This document shows, one piece after another, positions 34,659 through 43,730 of a DNA stretch of 64,000 nucleotides. The stretch lies in NCBI RefSeq assembly GCF_002165135.1, contig NZ_NFZQ01000002.1, positions 416,345 to 480,344 on the forward strand. Reading direction: 5' to 3'. Under the pieces are notes generated by a model. It saw only the letters and a list, made by a program, of their open reading frames with translations, was not told where the DNA came from and searched no databases. The number at the start of each line of letters is the position of its first letter. Within the stretch, counting starts at the first letter, position 1. Made by a program: the position numbers and the translations under genes. Source of the DNA: Pseudomonas sp. SID14000. Its GTDB lineage: Bacteria; Pseudomonadota; Gammaproteobacteria; Pseudomonadales; Pseudomonadaceae.

Positions 34659-36282
34659 CAAGCCCGAGGGCGCGGGCCAGGTTGAAGTGCGTACCCGGCG
34701 CTGGAGTGTGTCGCTGGTATGGATCGTGCCGATATTGGCGATCCTGATCGGCGCTTCGCTGGTGGTGCGCAACTGGATGCAGCAAGGTCCGGTCATCGCC
34801 ATTTCCTTCCACACCGGGGAAGGGCTGGTGGCGCACAAGACCCAGGTCAAGTACCGCAGCGTGGTGATTGGCGAAGTCACTACGGTGGACCTGGCCGAGG
34901 ACAAGAAGAGCGTGGTTGCCAAGGTCCAGCTGTCCAACGACGCCCGCGCGTTCGCCACCCAGGGCGCGCGTTTCTGGGTGGTGCGGCCACGCATTGGGGT
35001 GGGCGGCGTGTCCGGCGTGGACACGTTGCTGTCGGGCAGTTTCATCGGCGCGGATTCCGGCGAATCGAAAGTGCCGGAGAAGTCCTTTGTCGGCCTGGAG
35101 CTGCCACCGCCGATCACCTACGACGAAAAGGGCAAGCGCTTTGTCCTTACCGCCAGCAATCTGGGGTCGCTGGATATTGGCTCATCGATCTACTACCGCA
35201 AGATCCCGGTAGGTGAGGTGGTGTCCTTTGCCCTGCAGGACGATGGCAAGGGCGTGGAGATTGGCGTCTTCGTGCAGGCCCCCTACGACAGCTTCGTCAC
35301 TGCCGATACCCGCTTCTGGAACGCCAGTGGCGTCGACATGCAGATCGGCGCCAACGGCCTGAAGATCGATACCGAATCACTGTCGTCGATCCTGGTGGGC
35401 GGGCTGGCCTTTGGCTCGCCCGACTTCGCCCCGCAAACCGAGCCCGCTGCCGACCAGGCGCGCTTCCAGCTGTTTGCCGACCGCGATACCGCCCTGGCAC
35501 CGCCCAGCGGCCAGGCACAGTACCTGCAGTTGCGTTTCGAGCAGGCCATGCGTGGCCTGTCGGTGGGCGCCCCGGTGGAGTTCAAGGGGGTGGAGTTTGG
35601 CCGGGTCACCTCGGTCCAGCTCGACTACGATGCCACCCGGCAGACCTTCCCCGTAGTGGTCGATGCGGTGATCTATCCGCAGCGGCTGGGGCCGGTACAC
35701 CGCAAGATGCTGGCCGTGTTCAAGCATGCCGAAGGCGACATGGACGGCGCACGGCGGCTGATCGGCACTTTCGTCGAGCACGGGCTGCGGGCCCAGGCGC
35801 GTAGCGGCAACCTGATCACCGGGCAGATGTTCATTTCCTTGGATTTCTACCCGGATGCCCCCAAGGTGACCTTCGACAAGACCGCCGACCCCATCACCAT
35901 CCCCACATTGCCGGGCAGCCTGGAGCAGTTGCAGGAACAGCTGCAGCGGGTGGTGGAGCGCATCAGCAAACTGCCGCTGGAGAGCATCGCCAACAATCTG
36001 GACGGCAGCCTGCGTGAGTTGCGCGCCAGCCTCAAACAGTTCAATGGCCAGACGCTGCCGGACGTGAAAGTGGCGCTGGACGAAGTGCACAAGACCCTGC
36101 GCACGGCCAATTCGGCCATCTCCGAGGACTCGCCGCAGCGCGAGCGGATGGGCGAAACCCTGGATGAGCTGGAGCGCATGTCGCGTTCGCTGCGTGACCT
36201 GGCCGATTACCTGGGGCGGCACCCCGAGTCGCTGATTCGCGGTCGGCCGAAAGCGGCCGGTGCCGAAGACCTTGAACCCTGA
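34642..36282 (+). CDS. pqiB: PqiB, MCE-domain intermembrane transport protein
   Basis: A 546-residue protein with one N-terminal transmembrane helix (SLVWIVPILAILIGASLVV), three MCE (MlaD-like) domains starting near residues 45, 160 and 285, and a C-terminal coiled-coil region (LEQLQEQLQRVVERISKLPLESI...). In E. coli, PqiB hexamers stack MCE rings into a needle-like channel across the periplasm for lipids. ATG at 34642 was chosen for the AGGGAGG upstream; a GTG at 34618 would add eight residues. Third gene of the pqi operon. Confidence 0.93.
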   Translation: MVQQTDKPEGAGQVEVRTRRWSVSLVWIVPILAILIGASLVVRNWMQQGPVIAISFHTGEGLVAHKTQVKYRSVVIGEVTTVDLAEDKKSVVAKVQLSNDARAFATQGARFWVVRPRIGVGGVSGVDTLLSGSFIGADSGESKVPEKSFVGLELPPPITYDEKGKRFVLTASNLGSLDIGSSIYYRKIPVGEVVSFALQDDGKGVEIGVFVQAPYDSFVTADTRFWNASGVDMQIGANGLKIDTESLSSILVGGLAFGSPDFAPQTEPAADQARFQLFADRDTALAPPSGQAQYLQLRFEQAMRGLSVGAPVEFKGVEFGRVTSVQLDYDATRQTFPVVVDAVIYPQRLGPVHRKMLAVFKHAEGDMDGARRLIGTFVEHGLRAQARSGNLITGQMFISLDFYPDAPKVTFDKTADPITIPTLPGSLEQLQEQLQRVVERISKLPLESIANNLDGSLRELRASLKQFNGQTLPDVKVALDEVHKTLRTANSAISEDSPQRERMGETLDELERMSRSLRDLADYLGRHPESLIRGRPKAAGAEDLEP

Positions 36283-36293
36283 GGAGACAGCCG

Positions 36294-36830
36294 ATGCATC
36301 GACTGCGCAATGTATGTAGCGCCGGCCTGCTGGCAGTGCTGTGGGGCTGCAGCAGTACCCCGAACAACTACCACACGCTGGTACCGAGCGAGCCGGTACG
36401 TGACGGCGGCCAGCGCATCCAGGTGGCGAGGGTGGTCGTGCCGCCCCAGGTGGACCGCCCGCAGTTGGTGGTGCGGCAAGGGCAGAGCGGCCTGGCCATA
36501 CTCGAGACGGAGTGGTGGGGGGCCAACCTGGTGGATGAATTCCGAAGTGCCTTGCAGGACCAGCTGGGCGGGCCTGTGGGTGGCGGCAAGGCGTTGCTGC
36601 GGGTGGATGTGCAGCGCTTCGATAGCGTGCCGGGACGCTACGCATCCCTGGAGGCAGTATGGCGTCTGACACGCTCGAATGCGGCCGAACTCACCTGCCG
36701 TACCTCGCTGCAGACGCCCGCGGACAACAGCATCGCCAGCCTGGTCAATGCCCACCAGGCCAACCTGCGCAAACTGGCCGAGGCGGTGCGGGAGGGTGCA
36801 AGGCAGGGCAGCTGTGCCCGACCTGCCTGA
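36294..36830 (+). CDS. pqiC: PqiC, outer-membrane lipoprotein of the Pqi system
   Basis: A 178-residue lipoprotein of the PqiC/ABC-transport-auxiliary family. The lipobox LAVLWGC places the lipidated cysteine at C19. The core (YHTLVPSEP ... RVVVPPQVDRPQLVVRQG ... WGANLVDEFRSAL) is typical of the family. It is thought to dock the PqiB needle at the outer membrane. It follows pqiB by 11 bp with GAGGAGAC as ribosome site. Last gene of the operon; a REP unit follows. Confidence 0.92.
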   Translation: MHRLRNVCSAGLLAVLWGCSSTPNNYHTLVPSEPVRDGGQRIQVARVVVPPQVDRPQLVVRQGQSGLAILETEWWGANLVDEFRSALQDQLGGPVGGGKALLRVDVQRFDSVPGRYASLEAVWRLTRSNAAELTCRTSLQTPADNSIASLVNAHQANLRKLAEAVREGARQGSCARPA

Positions 36831-36837
36831 TGGGCAC

Positions 36838-36882
36838 TTGTGGGAGCGGCCTTGTGTCGCGAAAGGGGCGCAAAGCGCCCCC
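36838..36882. repeat. Single REP unit with adjoining hairpin
   Basis: One GTGGGAGCGGCCTTGTGTCG unit followed by GGGGCGCAAAGCGCCCC, between the convergent pqiC and phosphoethanolamine-transferase genes. Could serve as a transcription barrier. Confidence 0.75.
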
Positions 36883-36903
36883 GGCAATTTCAACACAAAA
36901 CAA

Positions 36904-38682
36904 TCAGTTCAGGCGCCCAGCGTTCTGTGTCTTGCCACTACTGACCGTCTCCCGCACCCGCTCGGCCTTGTCCAGCGGCAGGTGGTCGAACTCGCGCAGG
37001 CCACCCTTGCGGTACGGGTCGCCAATCCAGCGTGGTGCCACCACGAACTGCGGGCTCACCAGGCTCTTGGCCGGTTCATAACGGTCATAGCTCAGCCCGG
37101 CCAGGTCGGACAGTGTATGGATCAGGTGCGAGCTGCTGTAGGGGCGGTCGGCCATCGCCTGCAAGTCGCGCGGGTGCGCGGCCTGCCAGCTGGGCGAAGT
37201 CCACAGCAGGAACGGAATGGTGTACATCGGCCGGGTTGGCGCGCCTTCGTTGCGCCCCAGGCGGTCGTTGTTGCCAGAGCTGTACACATCTTCGCCGTGG
37301 TCGGACAGGTACAGCAGGAAACCATTGGGGGTACTGGCCGAGTAACGTTTGATCAGGCTCGACACCACATAGTCGTTGTAGCGCACCGCGTTGTCGTAGA
37401 AGTTGTAGGTTTCCACCTGGTCGGCCGTCAGCTTGCCGGGCACGCCCTGGCGGTCGTTGAAGTGTGCGTAGTCGTTCGGGTAGCGGTAGCGATAGTCCAT
37501 GTGCGTACCCAGCAGGTGCACGATGATGAACTTGTTTGGCGCCGGGTCCTGCAGGGCCTTCTCGAACGGCGCCAACACCACGTCGTCGTACTGACTGGCA
37601 TTCTGGTTGCGCTGGTTGTTCAGGTACACCGGCGCGTCCGTTTGCTGCGAGAAGGTGGTCAGCATGGTGTTGCGCTTGGTCATGGTCTGCTGGTTGGTGA
37701 TCCAGAAGGTCTTGTAGCCGGCCTGTTTCATCAGGTTGATCAGCGACGGGTCGGTGAGGAAGCGGTCCGGGTTCTGCTCGTCGCCGAAGGTGAGGATCTG
37801 CTGCATCACTTCGATGGTGTACGGGCGTGGCGACACCACGTTGCGGAACACCGTCAGACGCTTGTCGCTGGCGGCCAGCGCGTCGAGGTTGGGCGTGGTG
37901 TCGCGGTTGTAGCCGTAAAGGTGCATGTGCTCGCGGGTGGTGGATTCGCCCAGCACCAACACCAGTGTGCGTGGCGCTGCACCGCTGCTGTCATGCAGGT
38001 TCTGCAGGGGTGGCAGCGCGGCGTTCTGGGCCAGCAGCTTTTGCATGTTGTCCAGCTGCTGGCGGTACTGGCGGTAGCCGACCAGCAGTTGCCAGGGCAC
38101 CGCGGGCTCCATGCGTTGCTGCACCTTTTCGGCCGCATCGGCGAAGTTGCGTTCCTGGGTGACCATCTGCTTGTAGAACGGGTACACCAGGTTGGCCAAC
38201 AACAGCAGTGCGACCACCGGCAGGCGGCTGCGCAGCGGCAGGCTGACCGGGCGTACACGCTTCCACAGCAGCACAGCCACCAGCGTGTACAACAGCAACG
38301 CCAGGCCCAGCCAGACGCTGAAGTACTGGCTGAAGTACTCACCGGCCTCGGCGGTGTTGGACTCGAACATCACGAAGATGACGCTTTGCGAGAACTCCTG
38401 GCGATAGATGCCGAAGTAGCTCAGGCCCACCAACGAAGCGGCCCACAGTACCAGGCCGATGATCGCCGCCGTGGCGCGGGTGAAGCGTGGCAGCAGCAGT
38501 ACCGGGGCCAGCCACAGGCTGCTGAGGAAGAATGCATCGCGAAAACCGGCGAACCCGGTGGTACCACTGAACAGCAGCAACGCCTGGGTCACGCCCGAGA
38601 AGTACCAGAAGAACAGCAGCAGCCAGCCCAGGCCGGCCCAGTCCACGCGCTTGGGCGAGGAGGGGGGGATAGTGTGTGACAC
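36904..38682 (-). CDS. cptA: Phosphoethanolamine transferase (CptA/EptC-like)
   Basis: A 592-residue inner-membrane enzyme: five N-terminal transmembrane helices (residues about 15-205), then a periplasmic sulfatase/alkaline-phosphatase-fold domain with the nucleophile threonine in LGESTTREHM, and metal-binding segments such as VHLLGTHMDY and YLSDHGEDVYSS. It transfers phosphoethanolamine to LPS core heptose or lipid A, reducing envelope charge. The CptA (heptose) assignment rests on overall architecture; lipid A or another acceptor cannot be excluded. Single gene, convergent with pqiC. Confidence 0.88.
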   Translation of the reverse strand: MSHTIPPSSPKRVDWAGLGWLLLFFWYFSGVTQALLLFSGTTGFAGFRDAFFLSSLWLAPVLLLPRFTRATAAIIGLVLWAASLVGLSYFGIYRQEFSQSVIFVMFESNTAEAGEYFSQYFSVWLGLALLLYTLVAVLLWKRVRPVSLPLRSRLPVVALLLLANLVYPFYKQMVTQERNFADAAEKVQQRMEPAVPWQLLVGYRQYRQQLDNMQKLLAQNAALPPLQNLHDSSGAAPRTLVLVLGESTTREHMHLYGYNRDTTPNLDALAASDKRLTVFRNVVSPRPYTIEVMQQILTFGDEQNPDRFLTDPSLINLMKQAGYKTFWITNQQTMTKRNTMLTTFSQQTDAPVYLNNQRNQNASQYDDVVLAPFEKALQDPAPNKFIIVHLLGTHMDYRYRYPNDYAHFNDRQGVPGKLTADQVETYNFYDNAVRYNDYVVSSLIKRYSASTPNGFLLYLSDHGEDVYSSGNNDRLGRNEGAPTRPMYTIPFLLWTSPSWQAAHPRDLQAMADRPYSSSHLIHTLSDLAGLSYDRYEPAKSLVSPQFVVAPRWIGDPYRKGGLREFDHLPLDKAERVRETVSSGKTQNAGRLN

Positions 38683-38836
38683 GTATGCCTCGTCGTAGCT
38701 TGGCGGCCAGCGGATGTTCCCGTGGCCGGAAAGGGCGTGACGCTAATCTGCCGGGTGTGAAAATAACGTCAACGAGACGCTGGCCCAGGCAAGGTATGAT
38801 GTGTTCAGCCAAACCAGAATGACAGGTCGAGTGAAA

Positions 38837-38995
38837 ATGAACCGTCGCAAGAAGATCAAGCAGCTATTGCAGGCACATGCCAAGAAGGCCAGCGCCAAAC
38901 TGGCGCCGCGCAAGCCCAGGTACATTTGCAAGGCCGACCGGTTGAAGATGGAAGCCGAAGCAGCAGCGGATACCCCAGGCGTTACGGAGAACTGA
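38837..38995 (+). CDS. DUF2986 family small basic protein
   Basis: A 52-residue basic protein (MNRRKKIKQLLQAHAKK ... KPRYICKADRLKMEAE), matching the small DUF2986 family of gammaproteobacteria, which has the same MNRKKKI start and KPKYISKAERAKLE-like end. Function unknown; probably cytoplasmic and nucleic-acid or ribosome associated, judged only by charge. Upstream in-frame ATGs at 38801 and 38819 exist, but the family start is 38837. Confidence 0.8.
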   Translation: MNRRKKIKQLLQAHAKKASAKLAPRKPRYICKADRLKMEAEAAADTPGVTEN

Positions 38996-39008
38996 TGCCA
39001 GTCACGCG

Positions 39009-39127
39009 CCCTGTGGGACCGGCCTTGTGTCGCGATAGGGCCGCAGAGCGGCCCCAGGTTCCAGCATCACGGCAACCAATGCTGGGGCTGCCGCGCAGCC
39101 CTTTCGCGACACAAGGCCGCTCCCACA
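39009..39127. repeat. Inverted pair of REP elements
   Basis: Two units of the GGGACCGGCCTTGTGTCGCG subtype facing each other, each flanked on the inside by a GC hairpin (GGGCCGCAGAGCGGCCC and GGGGCTGCCGCGCAGCCC). They lie between convergent genes. Confidence 0.85.
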
Positions 39128-39154
39128 TCGAACGCGGCAATTGCGGATCAACGA

Positions 39155-39547
39155 TCAACGGCGGTAGTAACCGTGATCGTCATGGTAGCGGTGGTGCATG
39201 GCCCGCTCATGGCGGCGCTCCCAGTCGCGGCGGCGTTCCCAGTCTCGCCGACGTTCCCAGTCTCGCCGGCGCTCCCAGTCACGGCGGGCCTGCTCGCGGC
39301 GCCATTGTTCGCGGCGCCAGTCGCTGCGGTGATCATGCCAGCGGTCGTCATCGTGGGCCAGCAGCGTGGCCGGCTGTACATCAGCCACCTTGGCCACCCT
39401 GGACCAGGGGTTGCCGGCAGGCTGCAACGGTGGTTGAACTGCCGGGGCCGCCGCTACGGGCGCTTTCATTTGTGTTGCCGACGCCGTGCCCATCGCCGCG
39501 AACGAGAACAGGCCGAGCAGCATCAACCTTGCGACATGTATTTTCAT
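39155..39547 (-). CDS. Secreted basic protein with hexapeptide repeats
   Basis: A 130-residue protein with a signal peptide (MKIHVARLMLLGLFSFAAMGTASA), an Ala/Pro-rich segment, and a highly charged tail containing four copies of R-R-D-W-E-R plus an H-rich end (MHHRYHDDHGYYRR). The repeat corresponds to an 18-bp DNA repeat at about 39207-39280. Probably periplasmic, possibly metal binding through the His/Asp-rich tail. No named family recognised. Confidence 0.75.
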   Translation of the reverse strand: MKIHVARLMLLGLFSFAAMGTASATQMKAPVAAAPAVQPPLQPAGNPWSRVAKVADVQPATLLAHDDDRWHDHRSDWRREQWRREQARRDWERRRDWERRRDWERRRDWERRHERAMHHRYHDDHGYYRR

Positions 39548-39780
39548 GAGCGAAGCCAACCTCTGATAACAATTGAGCCATCTGGCCAGCAGGAGGTCGG
39601 CGAACCTTGTCTCGCGTTCCGCTACCTTTCTGTGCCTCCCACATAGACCGGAAAACGGGAAAAAGTTCGCATCGGCAACAAGTTGTACGATTTTTTGCAC
39701 CTGGTGTATGGCGTGGTGAAGTCCGGCAAGCGCTCATTTACCATGGTGGCTGTTTTTAGCCATTACCTAGGAAATACGCC

Positions 39781-40272
39781 ATGAGCGCCCCTCAGTTCCG
39801 CACCCCCACAGCCGCCGACGCCGAACGCTGCTACGCCATCGAGATCGGTGCCTATGAAGGCGATGAGGCGGCCACGCTGGAGAAGATCCGCACCCGCATT
39901 GCGCAGTATCCCCAAGGTTTCCTGGTGTTGGAAATCGCGGGCGAGATCGTCGGTTTCATCAACAGCGGCTGTGCCCACGAAGTGGTGATGTCCGATGAGG
40001 CATTCAAGGAGCTGGTCGGGCATGACCCGGCGGCGCCAAACGTGGTGATCATGTCGGTGGTGGTGGACCCGGCGCATCAGGGCAAAGGCTACGCCAAGCG
40101 GTTGATGGATGAATTCATCGTGCGTATGAAGGTGGCGGGCAAGCAGACCATTCACCTGATGTGCAAGGAGCAGCATGTGGCGCTGTACCAGAAGCTGGGG
40201 TATCAGTACGTGAAACCATCGCCATCGGACCACGGCGGCATGGCTTGGCATGAGATGGTCATGGTCCTCTGA
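39781..40272 (+). CDS. GNAT-family N-acetyltransferase
   Basis: A 163-residue GNAT protein. The acetyl-CoA pyrophosphate loop is HQGKGYAKRLM (about residues 100-110), preceded by the beta-4 strand VVIMSVVVDP, and followed by CKEQHVALYQKLGYQYV, the C-terminal catalytic part. The overall layout resembles arylalkylamine N-acetyltransferases. The substrate is unknown. A hairpin follows the stop. Confidence 0.9.
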   Translation: MSAPQFRTPTAADAERCYAIEIGAYEGDEAATLEKIRTRIAQYPQGFLVLEIAGEIVGFINSGCAHEVVMSDEAFKELVGHDPAAPNVVIMSVVVDPAHQGKGYAKRLMDEFIVRMKVAGKQTIHLMCKEQHVALYQKLGYQYVKPSPSDHGGMAWHEMVMVL

Positions 40273-40279
40273 TAGGCGA

Positions 40280-40297
40280 TGGGCCGCAAGGCGGCCC
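40280..40297. terminator. Hairpin between convergent genes
   Basis: GGGCCGC-AAG-GCGGCCC forms a 7-bp stem between the convergent acetyltransferase and deaminase genes. No U-tract on either strand, so the terminator role is tentative. Confidence 0.45.
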
Positions 40298-40307
40298 AAA
40301 TGGCAGC

Positions 40308-41681
40308 TTATTCGCCGCTGACCAACTGCCGTGCCAACTGGTTGTGGCGCTCCAGCACACGTGGCAGGTCGACCGTTGTCAGCTGGCCGTCCTTCACCAC
40401 CACACGGCCATTGATGACACTGGTGTGCACCTGGGTAGGGGTGCAGAACACCAGCGCTGCCAGCGGGTCGTGGTGGCCGCCGGCATAGGCCACGTGGCCG
40501 AGGTCGAAGGCGACGAAGTCAGCCACCATGCCTGGGGCCAGCACGCCGATGTCATTGCGGTTGAGCACCTTGGCACCGCCAAGCGTTGCAATTTCCAGCG
40601 CCTCGCGTGCGGTCATTGCGTCGGGGCCGAAGCCCACCCGTTGCAGCAGCAGGGCCTGGCGCACTTCACCGATCATGCTGGCGCCGTCGTTGGATGCTGA
40701 ACCGTCGACCCCCAGGCCCACCGGGACCCCATGGTCGCGCATCTTGCGCACCGGGGCGATGCCCGAGGCCAGGCGCATGTTCGAGCATGGGCAGTGGGCG
40801 ACACCGGTGCCGGTGCGGGCGAACAGCTCGATGCCATGCTGGTCGAGCTGCACGCAGTGAGCGTGCCACACGTCGTGGCCAACCCAGCCGAGGTCTTCGG
40901 CATATTCGGCGGGTGTCATGCCGAATTTCTCGCGGCTGTAGGCGATGTCGTTGACGTTCTCGGCCAGGTGGGTGTGCAACGACACCCCGTACTGGCGCGC
41001 CAGCACGGCTGCTTCGCGCATCAGGTCGCGGCTGACCGAGAACGGTGAGCAGGGCGCCACCACGATGCGGCGCATCGAGCCGTGGCTGGCGTCATGATAG
41101 TCCTCGATCAGGCGCTGGGATTCCTTGAGGATGTCAGCTTCCTTTTCCACCACCGAATCAGGCGGCAGACCACCCTGGCTGCGGCCCACGCTCATGCTGC
41201 CGCGCGCGGCATGGAAGCGCATGCCGATCTCGTCGGCGGCGTGGATGCTGTCGTCGAGCTTGCAGCCGTTGGGATAGATGTACAGGTGGTCGCTGGAGGT
41301 GGTGCAGCCGGACAATATCAGTTCGGCCATGGCGGTCTGGGTCGACACCGCGATCATTTCCGGAGTCAGGCGCGCCCAGATCGGGTACAGGTTGGTCAGC
41401 CAGTTGAACAGCTCGCCGTCCTGGGCCGCCGGCACCACGCGGGTGAGGCTCTGGTACATGTGGTGGTGGGTGTTGACCAGGCCAGGGATGACCACTTTGC
41501 CGGCCATGTCCAGCACCACGTCGGCGTGCTGTGGCAGGGTATCGCTGGGGCCGACCTGACGGATCAGGTTGCCTTCGATGAACATTCCGCCGTTCTTGAT
41601 CTCGCGGCGTTCGCCGTCCATGGTGACCAGGAGTTCGGCGTTTTTGACCAATAGCGTTTTTGGAACAGTTGTAGATGACAT
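40308..41681 (-). CDS. 8-oxoguanine deaminase-like amidohydrolase (TRZ/ATZ family)
   Basis: A 457-residue amidohydrolase of the guanine deaminase/TRZ-ATZ group. Metal site: NTHHHMYQ (H72-H74), HTHLAE (beta-strand 5), a later His in DVWHAHCVQLD, and the Asp of LGVDGSASND. The closest characterised relative is Pa0142 of P. aeruginosa, which converts 8-oxoguanine to uric acid; the MYQSLTRVVPAAQDGELFNWL segment fits that enzyme. It stands alone here; no purine gene is adjacent. Confidence 0.88.
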   Translation of the reverse strand: MSSTTVPKTLLVKNAELLVTMDGERREIKNGGMFIEGNLIRQVGPSDTLPQHADVVLDMAGKVVIPGLVNTHHHMYQSLTRVVPAAQDGELFNWLTNLYPIWARLTPEMIAVSTQTAMAELILSGCTTSSDHLYIYPNGCKLDDSIHAADEIGMRFHAARGSMSVGRSQGGLPPDSVVEKEADILKESQRLIEDYHDASHGSMRRIVVAPCSPFSVSRDLMREAAVLARQYGVSLHTHLAENVNDIAYSREKFGMTPAEYAEDLGWVGHDVWHAHCVQLDQHGIELFARTGTGVAHCPCSNMRLASGIAPVRKMRDHGVPVGLGVDGSASNDGASMIGEVRQALLLQRVGFGPDAMTAREALEIATLGGAKVLNRNDIGVLAPGMVADFVAFDLGHVAYAGGHHDPLAALVFCTPTQVHTSVINGRVVVKDGQLTTVDLPRVLERHNQLARQLVSGE

Positions 41682-41831
41682 GGCTTAAGCCTGTCGCAAT
41701 ACGCATCGGCGATTACCGATGTCATAGGCGCATGGCATTGTAAGCAAGGTCTTTGCAGATTGTATACAGGCCTGGTGATCCTGTACTGGCCTCCTCGCGG
41801 GTACTACACAGAATTCAAGAGCTGTGCAGTA

Positions 41832-41870
41832 CCTGTGGGAGCGGGTTTACCCGCGAAGAGGTCGGCTCAG
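41832..41870. repeat. Single REP unit
   Basis: A CTGTGGGAGCGGGTTTACCC unit with its downstream CGCGAA, between the deaminase gene and the end of the dehydrogenase gene. Confidence 0.75.
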
Positions 41871-41887
41871 GCTACCTCAATGTCAGA

Positions 41888-43468
41888 TCAAACCGCCCCA
41901 CGGCTGGCGACGCCATCCACCAACCGCGCAATCCCCAGCGGGTTGGCGTTTTTCAGCGCATCCGGCAGCAGCGCATCCGGGTAGTTCTGGAAGCACACCG
42001 GGCGCAGGAAGCGGTCGATGGCCAAGGTGCCGACCGAAGTGCCACGGGCATCGGAGGTGGCCGGGTATGGCCCACCATGCACCATCGCGTCGGATACCTC
42101 GACGCCGGTCGGGTAGCCGTTCAGCAGCAGGCGCCCGGCCTTGCGCTCCAGCAGCGGCACCAGCGTGGCGAAGACGCGCAGGTCGTCCGGCTCGGCAATC
42201 AGGGTGGCGGTCAACTGGCCTTGCAGGTGGCGCAGCGCTTCGACCAGTTGCTGGGCATCGGCCACCTCCACCAGCACGGTGGTTGGGCCGAACACTTCTT
42301 CCTGCAGCAGCGGGTCGCTGTTCAGCAGCAGGCTAACGTTCGCCTTGAACAGCTGCGGCTGGGCCTGGTTGCCGGCTTGTGGCTGGCCGACAAGGTGCTG
42401 GATGCCCGGGTGCGCCAGCAGGTGCTGTATACCGTTCTGGTAGCTGCGCAGGGTGCCTGCGTTGAGCATGGTCTGCGGCCCCTGGTCGGCCATGCGTGCC
42501 ACCAGCGTATGCACGAAGCGTTCGAACTGCGGCGACTTGATGCCCACCACCAGGCCCGGGTTGGTGCAGAATTGCCCGCAACCCAGCACTACCGAGGCGG
42601 CCAGTTCGCCGGCTACCTGCTCGCCACGGGCCTGCAGGGCCTGGGGCAGGACAATTACCGGGTTGATGCTGCTCATTTCGGCAAACACCGGGATCGGCTG
42701 CGGACGCGCCGCCGCCATGTCGCACAGGGCGCGGCCACCACGCAGCGAACCGGTGAAGCCGACCGCCTGGATGGCCGGGTGCTTGACCAGTGCTTCGCCC
42801 ACGCCGGCGCCATAGATCATGTTGAACACGCCTGCTGGCATGCCGCTGCCGGCCACCGCGCGGTCAATGGCCGCAGCCACGTGGGCAGCGGTGAGCATGT
42901 GCCCGCTGTGGGCCTTGAACACTACCGGGCAGCCGGCCGCCAGCGCCGAGGCGGTGTCACCGCCGGCGGTGGAGAAGGCCAGCGGGAAGTTGCTGGCGCC
43001 GAATACGGCCACCGGGCCGACGCCGATGCGGTACTGGCGCAGGTCCGGGCGCGGCAGCGGGGTGCGCTCGGGCAGGGCACGGTCGATGCGCGCACCGAGG
43101 AAATCGCCACGGCGCACCACATCGGCGAACAGGCGCAACTGGTTGCTGGTGCGGGCGCGCTCACCGCGGATACGTGCCTCGGGCAGTGCGGTTTCGCGCA
43201 TCACATGCTGGATGAAGTCATCGCCCAGTGCGTCCAGTTCGTTGGCGATGGCGTCGAGGAAGGCGGCGCGCTGTGCCGGGCTGGTGCTGCGGTAGGCCGG
43301 GTAGGCGGCTTCGGCGGCCAGCGCGGCGGCATCGACTTCGTCGCCGGTCGCCTGGTGGAAGGCGTATGGCAATGGCTCGCCGGTGTGGGCGTCGACGCTG
43401 TTCAGCAGCACGTCACCGTTGCTGCTGAGCTGGCCGGCGATGTGGTTCAGGCGATGTTCGATGGACAT
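41888..43468 (-). CDS. Alpha-ketoglutaric semialdehyde (2,5-dioxovalerate) dehydrogenase
   Basis: A 526-residue aldehyde dehydrogenase from ATG 43468 (MSIEHRLNHIAG). Catalytic Glu in FAEMSSINPVIVLPQ and Cys in LGCGQFCTNPGLV match the ketoglutarate-semialdehyde dehydrogenase group, which differs from most ALDHs around these motifs. It oxidises 2,5-dioxopentanoate to 2-oxoglutarate at the end of pentose, aldarate or hydroxyproline degradation. No such pathway gene lies beside it, so its upstream pathway is open. Confidence 0.88.
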   Translation of the reverse strand: MSIEHRLNHIAGQLSSNGDVLLNSVDAHTGEPLPYAFHQATGDEVDAAALAAEAAYPAYRSTSPAQRAAFLDAIANELDALGDDFIQHVMRETALPEARIRGERARTSNQLRLFADVVRRGDFLGARIDRALPERTPLPRPDLRQYRIGVGPVAVFGASNFPLAFSTAGGDTASALAAGCPVVFKAHSGHMLTAAHVAAAIDRAVAGSGMPAGVFNMIYGAGVGEALVKHPAIQAVGFTGSLRGGRALCDMAAARPQPIPVFAEMSSINPVIVLPQALQARGEQVAGELAASVVLGCGQFCTNPGLVVGIKSPQFERFVHTLVARMADQGPQTMLNAGTLRSYQNGIQHLLAHPGIQHLVGQPQAGNQAQPQLFKANVSLLLNSDPLLQEEVFGPTTVLVEVADAQQLVEALRHLQGQLTATLIAEPDDLRVFATLVPLLERKAGRLLLNGYPTGVEVSDAMVHGGPYPATSDARGTSVGTLAIDRFLRPVCFQNYPDALLPDALKNANPLGIARLVDGVASRGAV

Positions 43469-43611
43469 TTCGTTTCCCGTTGGCAATGACAGTCGATGGG
43501 CTGGGACTGTAGGGGGCGAAATGCGTGCTGAATAATGATTAATGCCGATCAGGTGATAACAGATCGTTATCGCAATGGCCTTCTCCACAAGTTTCCATCG
43601 TATGCACGGCC

Positions 43612-43702
43612 CCCTGTGGGAGCGGGTTCACCCGCGAAGCAGGCGACTGGGTGTATGGCACCGGCTTTGCCGGTATTCGCGGGTAAACCCGCTCCCACAG
43701 GG
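43612..43702. repeat. Inverted pair of REP elements
   Basis: Two facing units of the CTGTGGGAGCGGGTTCACCC subtype with a small inner hairpin (CACCGGCTTTGCCGGT), located between the dehydrogenase promoter and the permease stop. Confidence 0.85.
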
Positions 43703-43730
43703 ACCGCGCAAATGCTCGAAAGCGCGTGTG

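Noticed and set aside
36679..38679. Long plus-strand open frame opposite the phosphoethanolamine transferase
   Set aside because: It is the antisense shadow of the transferase, which has clear catalytic motifs and membrane helices.
39009..39127. Strong hairpins that could be a tRNA or structured sRNA
   Set aside because: They match the REP pair pattern; no tRNA cloverleaf or anticodon arm can be formed.
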